Below are positions 37,515 through 46,984 of a stretch of DNA of 64,000 nucleotides, in pieces. The DNA is from Antarcticibacterium sp. 1MA-6-2 (lineage in GTDB: Bacteria; Bacteroidota; Bacteroidia; Flavobacteriales; Flavobacteriaceae). A program made the translations under genes and the position numbers. The notes below the pieces were generated by a model. The model saw nothing but the letters and a program-made list of their open reading frames with translations, made no database searches and was not told the origin of the DNA. Position 1 is the first letter of the stretch. Every line of letters begins with the position of its first letter. The stretch lies in assembly GCF_021535135.1 (NCBI RefSeq), contig NZ_CP091036.1:2046001-2110000 (forward strand). Reading direction: 5' to 3'.

Positions 37515-38077
37515 TTAATGCAGCTTGTCTTCTTTCCAATTGGAAGGATTGTTTTTTATATATTCTGAAATTCGGTGGAAGGATTGATCATTTCTGATTA
37601 TGTGGTCGTGAAAACGGGATTGCCAGGAGAAATTGGGATCGATTTTTCGAATTTCAAAGGTTGTACGTCCCTTGTACCATCGAATGATTTTTGACAAATT
37701 TTCATTCAACATAGGATTATTATTACCTGTAATTCCACCCGTTAATTTATCCCCTGCATTTTCGGTACGTTCTGGTAGGGACGCGATTAATCGCGTCCCT
37801 ACTATTTATCAATAATAATAATGCCATGGAAATGGTTAGGCATAACCAAATGATATCCCAATTTTACAAACGGAAAATGATCCGGGACCGCCAACCAACA
37901 TTCATTTGCGATTTTTCCGTTTTTATTCATGAACATTTCGCTATCTATTATTTCCCCAAAATAATGTTCCCTGTCTTTTGTGCAAATGGTAATAAAATAG
38001 GCAGCATTACTGCCATAGTCCCAATTTGGCAACCGGGCTGATTCACTGCGATATTTTCCTTTGAATTTTTCAGACAT
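37515..38077 (-). mobile_element. RAYT (IS200/Y1-like) transposase gene with internal palindrome, frame broken
   Basis: N-terminal part NWDYGSNAAYFITICTKDRE and the HUH motif MPNHFHGIIII; C-terminal part FSWQSRFHDHIIRNDQSFHR and ISEYIKNNP with the nucleophile Tyr. Between them is a 28-bp perfect palindrome (37775-37802). The downstream frame stays open straight through the palindrome (VGTRLIASLPERTENAGDKL), and one missing base just before it (GATAAATA) breaks the join. Full length about 187 aa, normal for REP-associated tyrosine transposases. Either a single-base consensus error or a recent inactivation. Confidence 0.78.
37775..37802. repeat. Perfect 28-bp palindrome inside the RAYT gene
   Basis: Two 14-nt arms, GTAGGGACGCGATT and its exact reverse complement. 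REP-type hairpins are the substrates of RAYT enzymes, so this one, embedded in the coding frame, is probably related to the element's own target. I found no other copy in the window. Confidence 0.9.
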
Positions 38078-38486
38078 TACCTATACAAAATAATCATTTT
38101 GATTTTTCTGTTTGCATATTCAGGCAGATTTCTGATCAATTATAAGGAGATCGATAAATTATAGAATATAAAATAGAGCATACATCTAGTTACAAACTCC
38201 ACTTATATCACCTCGTCGTTCAGCATAACAACCACAAATATTCCAAATCTTTAGCACCACTTATAAATCAGCATTCAAACACTGCCGATTCCTGCCGACA
38301 CCACTATTCCTGGTGTCTTCTTCCTCTACTATGTTTCCTACAAATACATTTTTAAAAAATGCAAGCAGTGATATTAACGGAAGAGATCTTTAAAGCTACA
38401 GGCTCAGCTTATTAATTAAAAATGAATTCCGGAATAAGGTCAGAATAAATGGAACTTATCAACAAGATTTTTCAAAAGTAAAATCT
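38078..38486. other. Intergenic region, no gene recognised
   Basis: 409 bp without a supported open frame. Near 38206 the string TCACCTCGTCGTTCAGCAT resembles CCACCTCCTCGTTCAGTAT near 40401, upstream of the amidohydrolase. Significance unknown. Confidence 0.4.
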
Positions 38487-38975
38487 TTACTCCTTTAGTT
38501 CATACCACTGGATATCTTTGAGAGGTTTGCGGCGGCCGCGGGGTTCTTCCGGAGCGTAATTGGAAGCCAGGTAATCCAGAATTATATCTTCATTCTCCCC
38601 CAGATCCCAAAGGCCCTGGGTTTCCTGCATCCACTCAATTCTTTCATGCCAGCCTTCCCGGGAGTAGCGGTTCTGTAAAATAAGCGCACTGGAGTGACAG
38701 GATGTACAACTGCCAATGACAACATACAATCCTTCATCATCCACAAGACCTGATTGCACATGAATACCATTTTCAATTTGAGGATCGACAGGGGATACTG
38801 CATTTTCTGCGGAAATTTCAATTGTGGGATCTTTAGATGTATCTACCTGTGTGCGGGAATAATAAATTAAAAAGGCAATTCCTGTAACCAGGAGAATGGG
38901 AATTGCAAAGAGAAATATTTTTCTTTTATTCCGGCTAAAAAATTTTCTCCCTTTGTGCTGGTCGTGAGCTTCCAA
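38487..38975 (-). CDS. Monoheme cytochrome c subunit (SorB-like)
   Basis: 162 aa. One N-terminal membrane anchor (KIFLFAIPILLVTGIAFLIY), one heme motif CTSCH (in YVVIGSCTSCHSSALILQNR) and a likely distal Met in WMQETQGLWDL. Starts 12 nt downstream of the molybdopterin enzyme gene, so it should be the electron-accepting partner in a sulfite:cytochrome c oxidoreductase-like pair. Confidence 0.8.
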   Translation of the reverse strand: MEAHDQHKGRKFFSRNKRKIFLFAIPILLVTGIAFLIYYSRTQVDTSKDPTIEISAENAVSPVDPQIENGIHVQSGLVDDEGLYVVIGSCTSCHSSALILQNRYSREGWHERIEWMQETQGLWDLGENEDIILDYLASNYAPEEPRGRRKPLKDIQWYELKE

Positions 38976-38986
38976 TTTCCCTGGCT

Positions 38987-40252
38987 TTAGTTGATTTTTA
39001 CTGCAATCCTGTGACAGGCATTGTTCAAATATCCCTTAGGATTCCAGGCGGGCATAACCATAGGTTGAGAAATTCCTTTATCATCGGTAGCCTTCGCCCA
39101 GATCTCGTAATATCCTTTTTTATCAAATTTCACCTTAGTATTCCATTGTTGCCATGCCAGTAAGTTCGCTTACTTTTTCAGGGCACAGGTTTTCCAGGTA
39201 GCCCCAAAATCTGTGGAAACTTCCACCTTGGAAACTTCATTCTCCCCTGCCCAGGCATGTCCCCGTACATTCATCGTATTGGAAATGCTGCTTATCGCTC
39301 CCGACTTTGGGTAGGTAATAAGCGATTTTACTTAAGCATGGATTCAATAATTACAAAATCTTCTTCAGGCACTTTAGTACCGGGAGCCACAGGATTTTTA
39401 GGCACACGATAAGAGGTGCCCAACATCTTTGGACCGTCGTGAACCCGGTCGCGAACCACAATTTTGTGCAGCCATTTTCCAGAAGTTGATGCTTAGGCCA
39501 GCCACCGCACACCAGGCGCAATGGGTAACCATGTGTTACCGGGATTTCTTCCCCGTTCATGGCCCAGGCAATTAAGGTTTCTTCCTGCATTGCCTTGGAA
39601 ATGGGGACGCCCCGCGAAATAGGAACCTTTTGCAAATCTCCGCTAATGTGCTTAGTCTTTCCCATAGTAGCCAATATACACTGCATCACTAAGTGATACC
39701 TACATCTTCCAAAATATCTTTAAGCCTGGCACCTGTCCACTCCGCACAGGAAACAGCCCCTTCTTCCCATTGGTTTCCGGAAGCAGGAGGATAAAATCCC
39801 GCCCTGCCATTTCCCCCGCATTCCAGCACTAACTGGTAGGTATAGGTCCGGAAATTTTTCTTTAAGTCAGCAAGGCTATAAGTTTTCTTCTCTTTTACCG
39901 ATTCTCCTTCAAAAGTAAGAGTCCAGTTTTGCGCATCAATTCCTTCCGGAATAAGTCCGTTGTTTCTGATGAACATTTTGCTGAAGGGCGTGATCGCATC
40001 ATCCAGCAAATGCGGCGGCGATTCTATGTTCCATGGCCTTTCATTCCTAATGATCATCTGTTTGTCTTTCCCATCCAGGGGATCTTTTAATTCGGAAAAA
40101 ACCAATGGTACATACCCGGGTGGCATGTTTGCGGCATAAACAATCTCAGTACCCAAAGCTACAGCCATGGCAGAAAGTACTCCCTTTTTTAGGAAATTTC
40201 TACGGTCCCAGAGCTCCCCCTCAATAAATGGCACATTTTTTTGAATTTTCAT
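38987..40252 (-). CDS. Sulfite oxidase-like molybdopterin enzyme (SorA-like; four sequence breaks)
   Basis: About 420 aa. Tat-like N-terminus RRNFLKKGVLSAMAVALG, the Mo-cofactor cysteine in YQLVLECGGNGRAGFYPP, then HGYPLRLVCGGWPASTSGKW, KWLHKIVVRDRVHDGP and the dimerisation domain ISNTMNVRGHAWAGENEVSK. Breaks, all RCCGGY-type: 39689 (ATCACTTAGTGATG for ATCACCGGTGATG), 39493 (TGGCCTAAGCATC for TGGCCGGCATC), 39337 (ATGCTTAAGTAAAA for ATGCCGGTAAAA), 39173 (AAGTAAGCGAAC for AAGCCGGCGAAC). Four hits in one gene argue strongly for sequence error rather than decay. Exported; oxidises sulfite or a related substrate. Confidence 0.83.
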
Positions 40253-40470
40253 TTCTAAGGCTAATAAACAAATATAGATTCAACCTGTAAGAAAAAAAAG
40301 AAAATAAAGCATAATACCTCCTCCTCCTTCAGAATAATGGCTCTGATGATTTGTGGGGATGAGATGATTTGTGGAGATTATATAATTTATTTCCTCCTAT
40401 ACCACCTCCTCGTTCAGTATCAAAAAATCCTAAACATTCCTTATATTTAGGCCTTTTAAAATCCAACTTG

Positions 40471-43400
40471 ATGTACAATAAATTCTTGCTGTCACTACTA
40501 TTGGTGGTGACCTCTCCTGCCCTGTTTGCACAGGAAATAAAAACAAAAGAAGATAGCCTTAAGAAAAATGATAAATGGGATGTCAACGATCCCTACAGTG
40601 ATGACTGGAATATTAAAGAAATACAGTTGGATACAGACGAGGGTACATGGATGAACCTGGACGTGAGTCCCGATGGAAAAACTATCGTTTTTGATCTTTT
40701 GGGCGATATTTATAAAATCCCGGTTTCCGGAGGGAAAGCCACAGCACTCCGCAGCGGGATGGCTTACGAGGTGCAGCCAAGGTTTAGCCCCGATGGATCA
40801 AAGATCTCCTTTACCAGCGATGCTTAGTGGTGGGGATAACATCTGGATCATGGATGCTGATGGTTCCAAAGCTAAACAACTTACCAAAGAAAATTTCAGG
40901 TTACTTAATAATGCGGTTTGGATGCCAGACGGAAATGCCGTTGTGGCACGAAAGCATTTTACCTCAGGCCGTTCCCTGGGTGCCGGGGAAATGTGGATGT
41001 ACCATATTGGCGCAGGAGAAGCCGGGATTCAGCTAACCGAACGCAAGAACGACCAGCAGGATGTGAATGAACCAAGCATTTCGCCAGATGGCCGATACCT
41101 GTACTACAGTGAAGATATGTACCCGGGAGGCTTCTTCCAGTATAACAAAGATCCAAACAACCAGATCTACGTGATCAACCGTTACGATTTTGAAACCGGT
41201 GAAATAGACCGGGTTACAGCGGACCTGGAGGAGCTGCACGCCCCCAGGTTTCCCCCGATGGGAAAAAGCTTGCTTTCGTAAAGAGGGTCCGTACAAACAC
41301 GGTTCTTTACATCCACAACCTGGAAACGGGCGAGGAATGGCTAGGTTTACAAAGATCTAAGTAAGGACCAGCAGGAAGCCTGGGCGATCTTTGGAGTATA
41401 TCCCGGCTTCAGCTGGATGCCTAACAACAAGGAGATCGTAGTGTGGAGCGAAGGAAAGATCAAAAGGATAGATACTGAAAGCACTCAGGTTGCCGATGTT
41501 CCTTTCCAGGTGAACAACACTTTCAAAATTGCTGAAGCCCACTCTTCAAATAGTAAGGTATATACCGAAAATTTTAATCCGAAGGTCATTCGGCATGCGG
41601 TCACTTCTCCTGACGGAAAGACTTTGGTGTTTAACGCTGTAGGTTATTTATGGAAGAAAAACCTTCCTGATGGAAATCCCCAACGTATCACCAAATCGGA
41701 AGAATTTGAATTTGAACCTTCTTTTTCTCCTGATGGAAATCGGCTTGTTTACGTCACCTGGAAAGATGATGCAATGGGCGCAGTGAGAACCGTAGACCTT
41801 AACGGCAGAAACAGCAAAAAACTAACTTCTGAAAAAGGGATCTACCGCAATCCCGAATTTTCCCGTGACGGCAGCATGATCGTCTTCAACAAAGAAAGCG
41901 GAAACAACGACATGGGCAATACTTTCTCCAAAAATCCGGGGATTTACCTGATGAAGGCTTCCGGAGAAAACATCAGGAAGATCCTTGATGAAGGGGAGTT
42001 CCCTATGTTCACTAAAGACAGCAAAAGGATCTTCTACCAAACCGGGGGTTACTTAATGGGAAATCTTACCAAGCGGTTAAAAAGTGTTGATCTTCAGGGA
42101 AAGGACGAACGCACCCACCTGGAATCGAAGTACGGCGGAAGGTTAGTACCAAGTCCTGATAATAATTGGATCGCCTTCAGCAACCTTCACAAAGCCTATA
42201 TCGCACCACTTGTTATGACAGGAAAGCTGGTAACCCTGGGACCGGATGTTAAGACGGTGCCTGTGACACAGATCGCAAAGGATGCGGGGATCAATCTGCA
42301 CTGGTCCGGAAACAGCCAGAATGTACACTGGACACTGGGAGATGAGTATTTCACCAACAAAGTTTCTGAACGTTTTACCTTTTTAGAAAATTCCGTGGAT
42401 TCCATTCCGCCAATTACAGAGAGTGGGACAAAGATAGGGCTGGAGCTGAAAACAGATGTGCCTTCGGGTCGCATCGCTTTTACCAATGCTCGTATCATTA
42501 CCATGAACGAGAAGGAGGAAGTGATCGAAAACGGAAGCATTCTCGTGGAGGAAAATAAAATTGTGTCCATTGGTCCTGCTTCCGAAGTAAACATTCCAAA
42601 GAATGCAAAAATCTATGACCTAAAAGGAAAAACTATTATGCCGGGAATGGTAGATGCACACGCGCATATTGGAGCATTCCGTTACGGACTAACCCCCAAA
42701 AAACACTGGCCGTTCTATGTTAATCTGGCTTACGGTGTAACCACGTCACACGATCCATCAGCATTAAGTGAAACGGTTTTTGGAATGGCAGAACTTATAA
42801 AGAGCGGTGAAATGGTGGGGCCACGTCTTTACTCTACCGGAATCATTCTCTATGGTGCTGAAGGAGATTTTAAGGCAGAGATTAATAGCCTGGAAGATGC
42901 TAGATCGGCTTTAAGAAGGACCAAAGCTTTTGGTGCGACTTCAGTAAAAAGTTATAATCAGCCCCGCCGTGAACAGCGCCAGCAGGTGATGCAGGCAGCG
43001 AAGGAACTGGATATGAACGTGGTGCCGGAAGGTGGAAGTACCTTTTTCCACAATATGAACATGATCGTAGACGGGCACACAGGGATAGAACACAACATTC
43101 CCATCGCCCCGGTTTACAAGGATATTTTTACTTTATGGGGCAACAGCAATTCCGGCTACACTCCTACCCTTATTGTGAATTACGGCGGAATTAATGGGGA
43201 ATACTATTTCTATGACAAGACCAGGGTATGGGAAAATGAAAAACTCCTAACCTTCACTCCCCGAAGCGTAATTGATGCACGCTCCAGACATCGCACTACT
43301 TTACCGGAAGAAGAATATGAAGAAGGACCAATCCTGGTTTCCAAAACTGCAAAAGCCCTTTCAGATGTTGGCGTTAAAGTAAACATGGGCGCCCATGGGC

Positions 43401-43741
43401 AACTGCAGGGATTAGGTGCACACTGGGAACTATGGCTAATACAAATGGGCGGGATGAGCAATATGGAAGCATTGAAAACCGCGACTATAAATCCGGCAGA
43501 TTACATAGGACTGAGTGAAGAGATTGGTTCCCTGGAAGAAGGAAAACTGGCTGACCTGCTGGTATTGGATAAAAATCCGTTGGAAGACATAAGAAATACC
43601 AACACGATCATCTACACAATGGTAAATGGAAGGTTGTACGACGCTAACACGATGAACGAATTAGGAAATGAGCCGAAGGAAAGAGGAAATTTCTTTTGGG
43701 AGAACAGGAGGAATATGGAGATTTTCCCCTGGCACGAGTAG
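40471..43741 (+). CDS. TolB-like beta-propeller amidohydrolase, exported (three sequence breaks)
   Basis: About 1090 aa. Signal peptide MYNKFLLSLLLVVTSPALFA; an N-terminal propeller of PD40/TolB repeats (VSPDGKTIVFDLLGDIYKIP, FSPDGSKISFTSDA, TSPDGKTLVFNAVGYLW); and a C-terminal amidohydrolase with the metal-ligand string IMPGMVDAHAHIG, VVPEGGSTF, VDGHTGIEHNIP and EEGKLADLLVLDKNP. Breaks: 40826 (GATGCTTAGTGGTG for GATGCCGGTGGTG), 41254 (one C lost in a C run), 41342 (TGGCTAGGTTTAC for TGGCCGGTTTAC). An intact ACCGGT occurs at 41198. Probably periplasmic; substrate unknown. Confidence 0.86.
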
Positions 43742-43744
43742 TAG

Positions 43745-43800
43745 GAGTAGTGAGAATTGAGTATTGAGAATTGAGAATTGAGTGTAGAGTGTAGAGTAGG
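43745..43800. repeat. Heptanucleotide array (AGAATTG/AGTGTAG type)
   Basis: About seven 7-bp units in phase: agtattg, agaattg, agaattg, agtgtag, agtgtag, agtaggg. Directly after the amidohydrolase stop; no terminator seen. Confidence 0.8.
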
Positions 43801-43927
43801 GAGACTTTATAATTTAGTAAGTATTTTGTAAACTGAAGTGCCTGGACAAGTTGTGGTCTTTTCGCCTAAGGGAGAAGTTAACAATTCCAGGTCTACGGGA
43901 AACAATAAACTGAAAACAGCAAACGCG

Positions 43928-44269
43928 ATGAGAAAAGTCAAATTCGGGAAACTATTTACGACCAGGGCGATAGACGAAGCGCTTATCCGGGAGCACCTGG
44001 CACTGGAAAGGACGAAACTGGCGAATGAAAGGACATTGCTTTCTTATACTCAGGCTTCACTTTATTTTCTATTGGGCGGACTTACCCTACTGCAGCTGAA
44101 GGAATATGAAGACCTTCACTACATAGGCTACCTGGCCCTCGTATTTTCCGGCCTCTTTGTAACAATTGGTGTATGGCGGTTTTTTGTTCTGAAAAGAAAA
44201 ATGAAAGATCTGCTGAAGGGAGGAGTTGAAGGACCTTCTGAAACTTCCGACAGCAATTCGACTACTTAA
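43928..44269 (+). CDS. DUF202/YidH-like membrane protein
   Basis: 113 aa from MRKVKFGKLFTTRAIDEALI; the upstream in-frame ATG-less extension is repeat-derived. REHLALERTKLANERTLLSY is the DUF202 signature, followed by two TM segments (ASLYFLLGGLTLLQL, IGYLALVFSGLFVTIGVWRF). Function unknown. Confidence 0.78.
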   Translation: MRKVKFGKLFTTRAIDEALIREHLALERTKLANERTLLSYTQASLYFLLGGLTLLQLKEYEDLHYIGYLALVFSGLFVTIGVWRFFVLKRKMKDLLKGGVEGPSETSDSNSTT

Positions 44270-44271
44270 AG

Positions 44272-44545
44272 AGAGTGGAGAGTGGAGAGAGGAAAGTCTG
44301 AACGCGGGATTATTTTCTTTGCGGCCTTTGCGGAAATCTTTGCGGCCTTTGCGTGAAACCGCTTCATTTTAGTGGAAAGTGGAGAGTGGAAAGTCTGGAC
44401 GCTAAAAAAATAGTGGAAAGAGGAGAGTGGAGAGAGGAAAGTCTGAACAAGGGATTATTTTCTCTGCGGCCTTTGCGGAAATCTTTGCGGCCTTTGCGTG
44501 AAACCGCTTCATTTTAGTGGAAAGTGGAGAGTGGAAAGTCTGAAC
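44272..44545. repeat. Two near-identical ~125-bp intergenic units, about 150 bp apart
   Basis: Units at about 44272-44396 and 44422-44545 share GAGAGTGGAGAGAGGAAAGT, then a string of TTTGCGGCCTTTGCGGAAAT words, ending AACCGCTTCATTTTAGTGG. Spacers are GTGGAAA/GTGGAGA heptads. A third partial start follows at 44546. Non-coding. Confidence 0.8.
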
Positions 44546-44690
44546 GCGAGGTTATGTTCTTTGCGATCTTTGCTTGAAACCAGAACACAGATCTGCGAAA
44601 ATCTGCTTTTCCATCTGCGGGATCTGCGGGAAAAATTTCAAACCAATAACAACAACCTAAAACCAAAAACTTTACAACTTACAACCAAAT

Positions 44691-45062
44691 ATGCTCCAAA
44701 CCCTCGTTCACTATTTCCTCCACTTTATTTTCATAGGTGTTATAGCATACTGGTACGACAAAAAACACTGGGCGCGAAATTGGCTTATCCTCCTTGCGAC
44801 CATGTTCATGGACGCAGACCACCTCTTAGCCGATCCCATTTTTGATCCCCAACGTTGCGGGATAGGATACCATCCCTTACACTCTTTTTATGCAATCGGA
44901 ATTTATGTGCTGGGAGTGATTTTTGTAAAGCACAGGATCATCCGCCTTATCTTCATTGGATTACTCTTCCATATCTTAACCGATTTTATTGACTGTCTCT
45001 GGATGTTCTCGAAATGTCAAGAGTGCTACCTGAGTTCTAAAATTTATGAGGGGTTGAATTAA
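44691..45062 (+). CDS. DUF6122-like membrane protein
   Basis: 123 aa, three or four TM segments. Conserved acidic/His cluster MFMDADHLLADPIFDPQRCG and IGYHPLHSFYAIGIYVLGVI, which resembles the metal-binding region of small membrane hydrolase-like proteins. Family name given from memory. Ends in a repeat-rich stretch. Confidence 0.65.
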   Translation: MLQTLVHYFLHFIFIGVIAYWYDKKHWARNWLILLATMFMDADHLLADPIFDPQRCGIGYHPLHSFYAIGIYVLGVIFVKHRIIRLIFIGLLFHILTDFIDCLWMFSKCQECYLSSKIYEGLN

Positions 45063-45820
45063 TAGTGAGTATGGAGTAGTGAGTAGTGAGTAGTTTAGCG
45101 AAACAAAAATCCAGCTTCTGGCTTGATTCAAAGTTGAGAACCTTTTGGGAGTTGGAGCAGGAAAGCACCCCGATACATTTTTTTCCTGCCCAATCGATAA
45201 GGAAAGAAAATTCGAAATGACGGGGAAGTGCATTTGGAATTTGGAATTTGGAATTTGGAATTTAATTCATGCTAGATCCTGAAACAAGTTCAGGATGACG
45301 TAGGATTTAATTAAAAAATCTTCTGCTTAGTATGTGCATAACCTAAATCTAGATTTTAACGTCAAGCTGAATTTATTTCAGCTTCTGGCTTGATTCAAAG
45401 TTGAGAACCTTTTGGGAGTTGGAGCATAAAAGCACTTCCCAATACATTTTTCCCTGCCCCTTCAATCAGGAAAGAAAATTCGAAGTGACGGGGAAGTGCA
45501 TTTGGAATTTGGAATTTGGAATTTAATTCATGCTAGATCCTGAAACAAGTTCAGGATGACGTAGGGTTTAATTTAGAATCTTCTGAGTAGTATTTGCATA
45601 GCGTAAATCTAGATCTTAACGTCAAGCTGAATTTATTTCAGCTTCTGGCTTGATTAAAAGTTAAGAGCCTTTGGGAGTTGGATCATGAAAGCACTTCCCG
45701 ATACATTTTTCCCTGCCCCTTCGATCAGGAAAAAACATTCGAAGTAACGGGGAAGTGCATTTGGAATTTGGAATTTGGAATTTAATTCATGCTAGATCCT
45801 GAAACAAGTTCAGGATGACG
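45063..45820. repeat. Heptad array plus three ~260-bp tandem repeat units
   Basis: 45063-45095 is TAGTGAG-type heptads. Three copies follow, beginning CTTCTGGCTTGATT at about 45115, 45382 and 45642 (spacing 267 and 260 bp). Each has AGTTGAGAACCTTTTGGGAG, GACGGGGAAGTGCATTTGG, a (GGAATTT)2-4 heptad array and the hairpin ATCCTGAAACAAGTTCAGGAT. The linker carries AAGCTGAATTTATTTCAGCTT, another hairpin. The (GGAATTT) count differs among copies. No open frame. Confidence 0.88.
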
Positions 45821-46004
45821 TGAAATTGAAATTTGATATTTTTGTAAATTCTATTTCGGTTATTCATTCCACTCTATCCTCTTTCTTCTGCCTGCCGGAA
45901 AGACAGGTTCCTTTATCCACTTTTTTCCTGTATTATTCTTGCATCTTTATAGGTATTCAATTAATTTCATCAACTAAAATCTAACCTCCATTTAATCCAG
46001 AAAT

Positions 46005-46619
46005 ATGCACGTAGCCATTGCGGGAAATATTGGTGCAGGTAAAACCACCCTCACAAAATTACTAGCCAAACATTACAGATGGGAGCCTCAGTATGAAGAT
46101 GTTCTGGAGAATCCATACCTCGAGGATTTCTATAATAAAATGGAACGCTGGTCCTTTAATCTGCAGATCTATTTCCTCAACAGCAGATTCCGCCAGATCT
46201 TACAAATTCGTGAAAGCGGAAAAAATATTATCCAGGACAGGACGATCTATGAAGATGCTCACATATTCGCTCCTAACCTGCACGCAATGGGATTAATGCC
46301 AAACAGGGATTTTGAAAATTACAGATCGCTGTTTGATTTGATGGAGAGCGTCGTACAAGGCCCCGATCTACTTATTTACTTACGAAGCAGTATTCCAAAC
46401 CTCGTTTCCCAGATCTACAAACGAGGGAGGGAATATGAAAACTCAATTTCAATCGACTACCTAAGCAGGCTTAATGAACGCTATGAGGCGTGGGTAACAG
46501 GTTACGACAAGGGTAATCTCTTAATTATTGATGTAGATGACATTAATTTCGTTGACAATCCCGAACATCTCGGTGACATTATAACCAAAATAGACGCGGA
46601 ACTGCACGGGTTGTTTTAG
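46005..46619 (+). CDS. Deoxynucleoside kinase
   Basis: 204 aa. P-loop IAGNIGAGKTTLTKLLAKHY, DRTIYEDAHIFAPNLHAMGL (the DR[ST] region) and the lid YKRGREYENSISIDYLSRLN. Belongs to the dNK/dGK family used in salvage of deoxynucleosides; specificity not assignable. Confidence 0.92.
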   Translation: MHVAIAGNIGAGKTTLTKLLAKHYRWEPQYEDVLENPYLEDFYNKMERWSFNLQIYFLNSRFRQILQIRESGKNIIQDRTIYEDAHIFAPNLHAMGLMPNRDFENYRSLFDLMESVVQGPDLLIYLRSSIPNLVSQIYKRGREYENSISIDYLSRLNERYEAWVTGYDKGNLLIIDVDDINFVDNPEHLGDIITKIDAELHGLF

Positions 46620-46620
46620 T

Positions 46621-46700
46621 TGAAGTTATTAGTTATAGGTTACCAGTTATAGGTTATAGGTTATAGGTTACCAGTTATAAGTTATAGGTTATAGGTTATA
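46621..46700. repeat. Heptanucleotide array (TTATAGG)n
   Basis: About eleven 7-bp units of TTATAGG with TTACCAG and TTATAAG variants, starting just after the dNK stop codon. Confidence 0.88.
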
Positions 46701-46756
46701 GGTTATAAATTCTAGGCCCAGGCTTTATATTAAAAAGTAAGGGCTAATCGCTTAAA

Positions 46757-46905
46757 ATTCCCCTCCTCCGGAGGGGTGTCCGCAGGACGGGGTGGCCCTC
46801 TCCTGGCGGGGTGTCCGCCGGGGCGGACGGGGTGGATCACTGCTGATGTTTCACGCAAAGCCGCAAAGATTTCCGCAAAGAGCGCAGAATTTTTTCCCCG
46901 GCCGG
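46757..46905. repeat. Composite intergenic repeat
   Basis: Same composite as at 16556: CCCCTCCTCCGGAGGGGTGT then CCGCAGGACGGGGTGG, a second degenerate core (GGGGCGGACGGGGTGG), CACTGCTGAT, and CACGCAAAGCCGCAAAG words. Confidence 0.82.
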
Positions 46906-46907
46906 AC

Positions 46908-46984
46908 TTTCCACTCTCCACTCTCCACTTAAAATCTCAATATTCAATACTAACATCTCACTACTCAATACTAAAATCTCACTA
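46908..46984. repeat. Heptanucleotide array (CTCCACT then CTCAATA types)
   Basis: Heptads in one phase: tttccac, tctccac, tctccac, ttaaaat, ctcaata, ttcaata, ctaacat, ctcacta, ctcaata, ctaaaat, ctcacta. It abuts the stop codon of the second App1-like gene. Confidence 0.82.

Noticed and set aside
39351..40252. Sulfite oxidase gene as a pseudogene with four lesions
   Set aside because: All four lesions fall on inferred RCCGGY sites, conserved sequence continues on both sides, and the cytochrome partner is intact. Consensus error is a better explanation than decay.
45115..45820. CRISPR array
   Set aside because: Repeats are about 260 bp apart with conserved, not unique, intervening sequence; no cas genes in the window.
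43745..46984. Integron or phage remnant in the repeat-rich region
   Set aside because: No integrase, attachment-site duplications or phage genes; the intervening genes are housekeeping-like.
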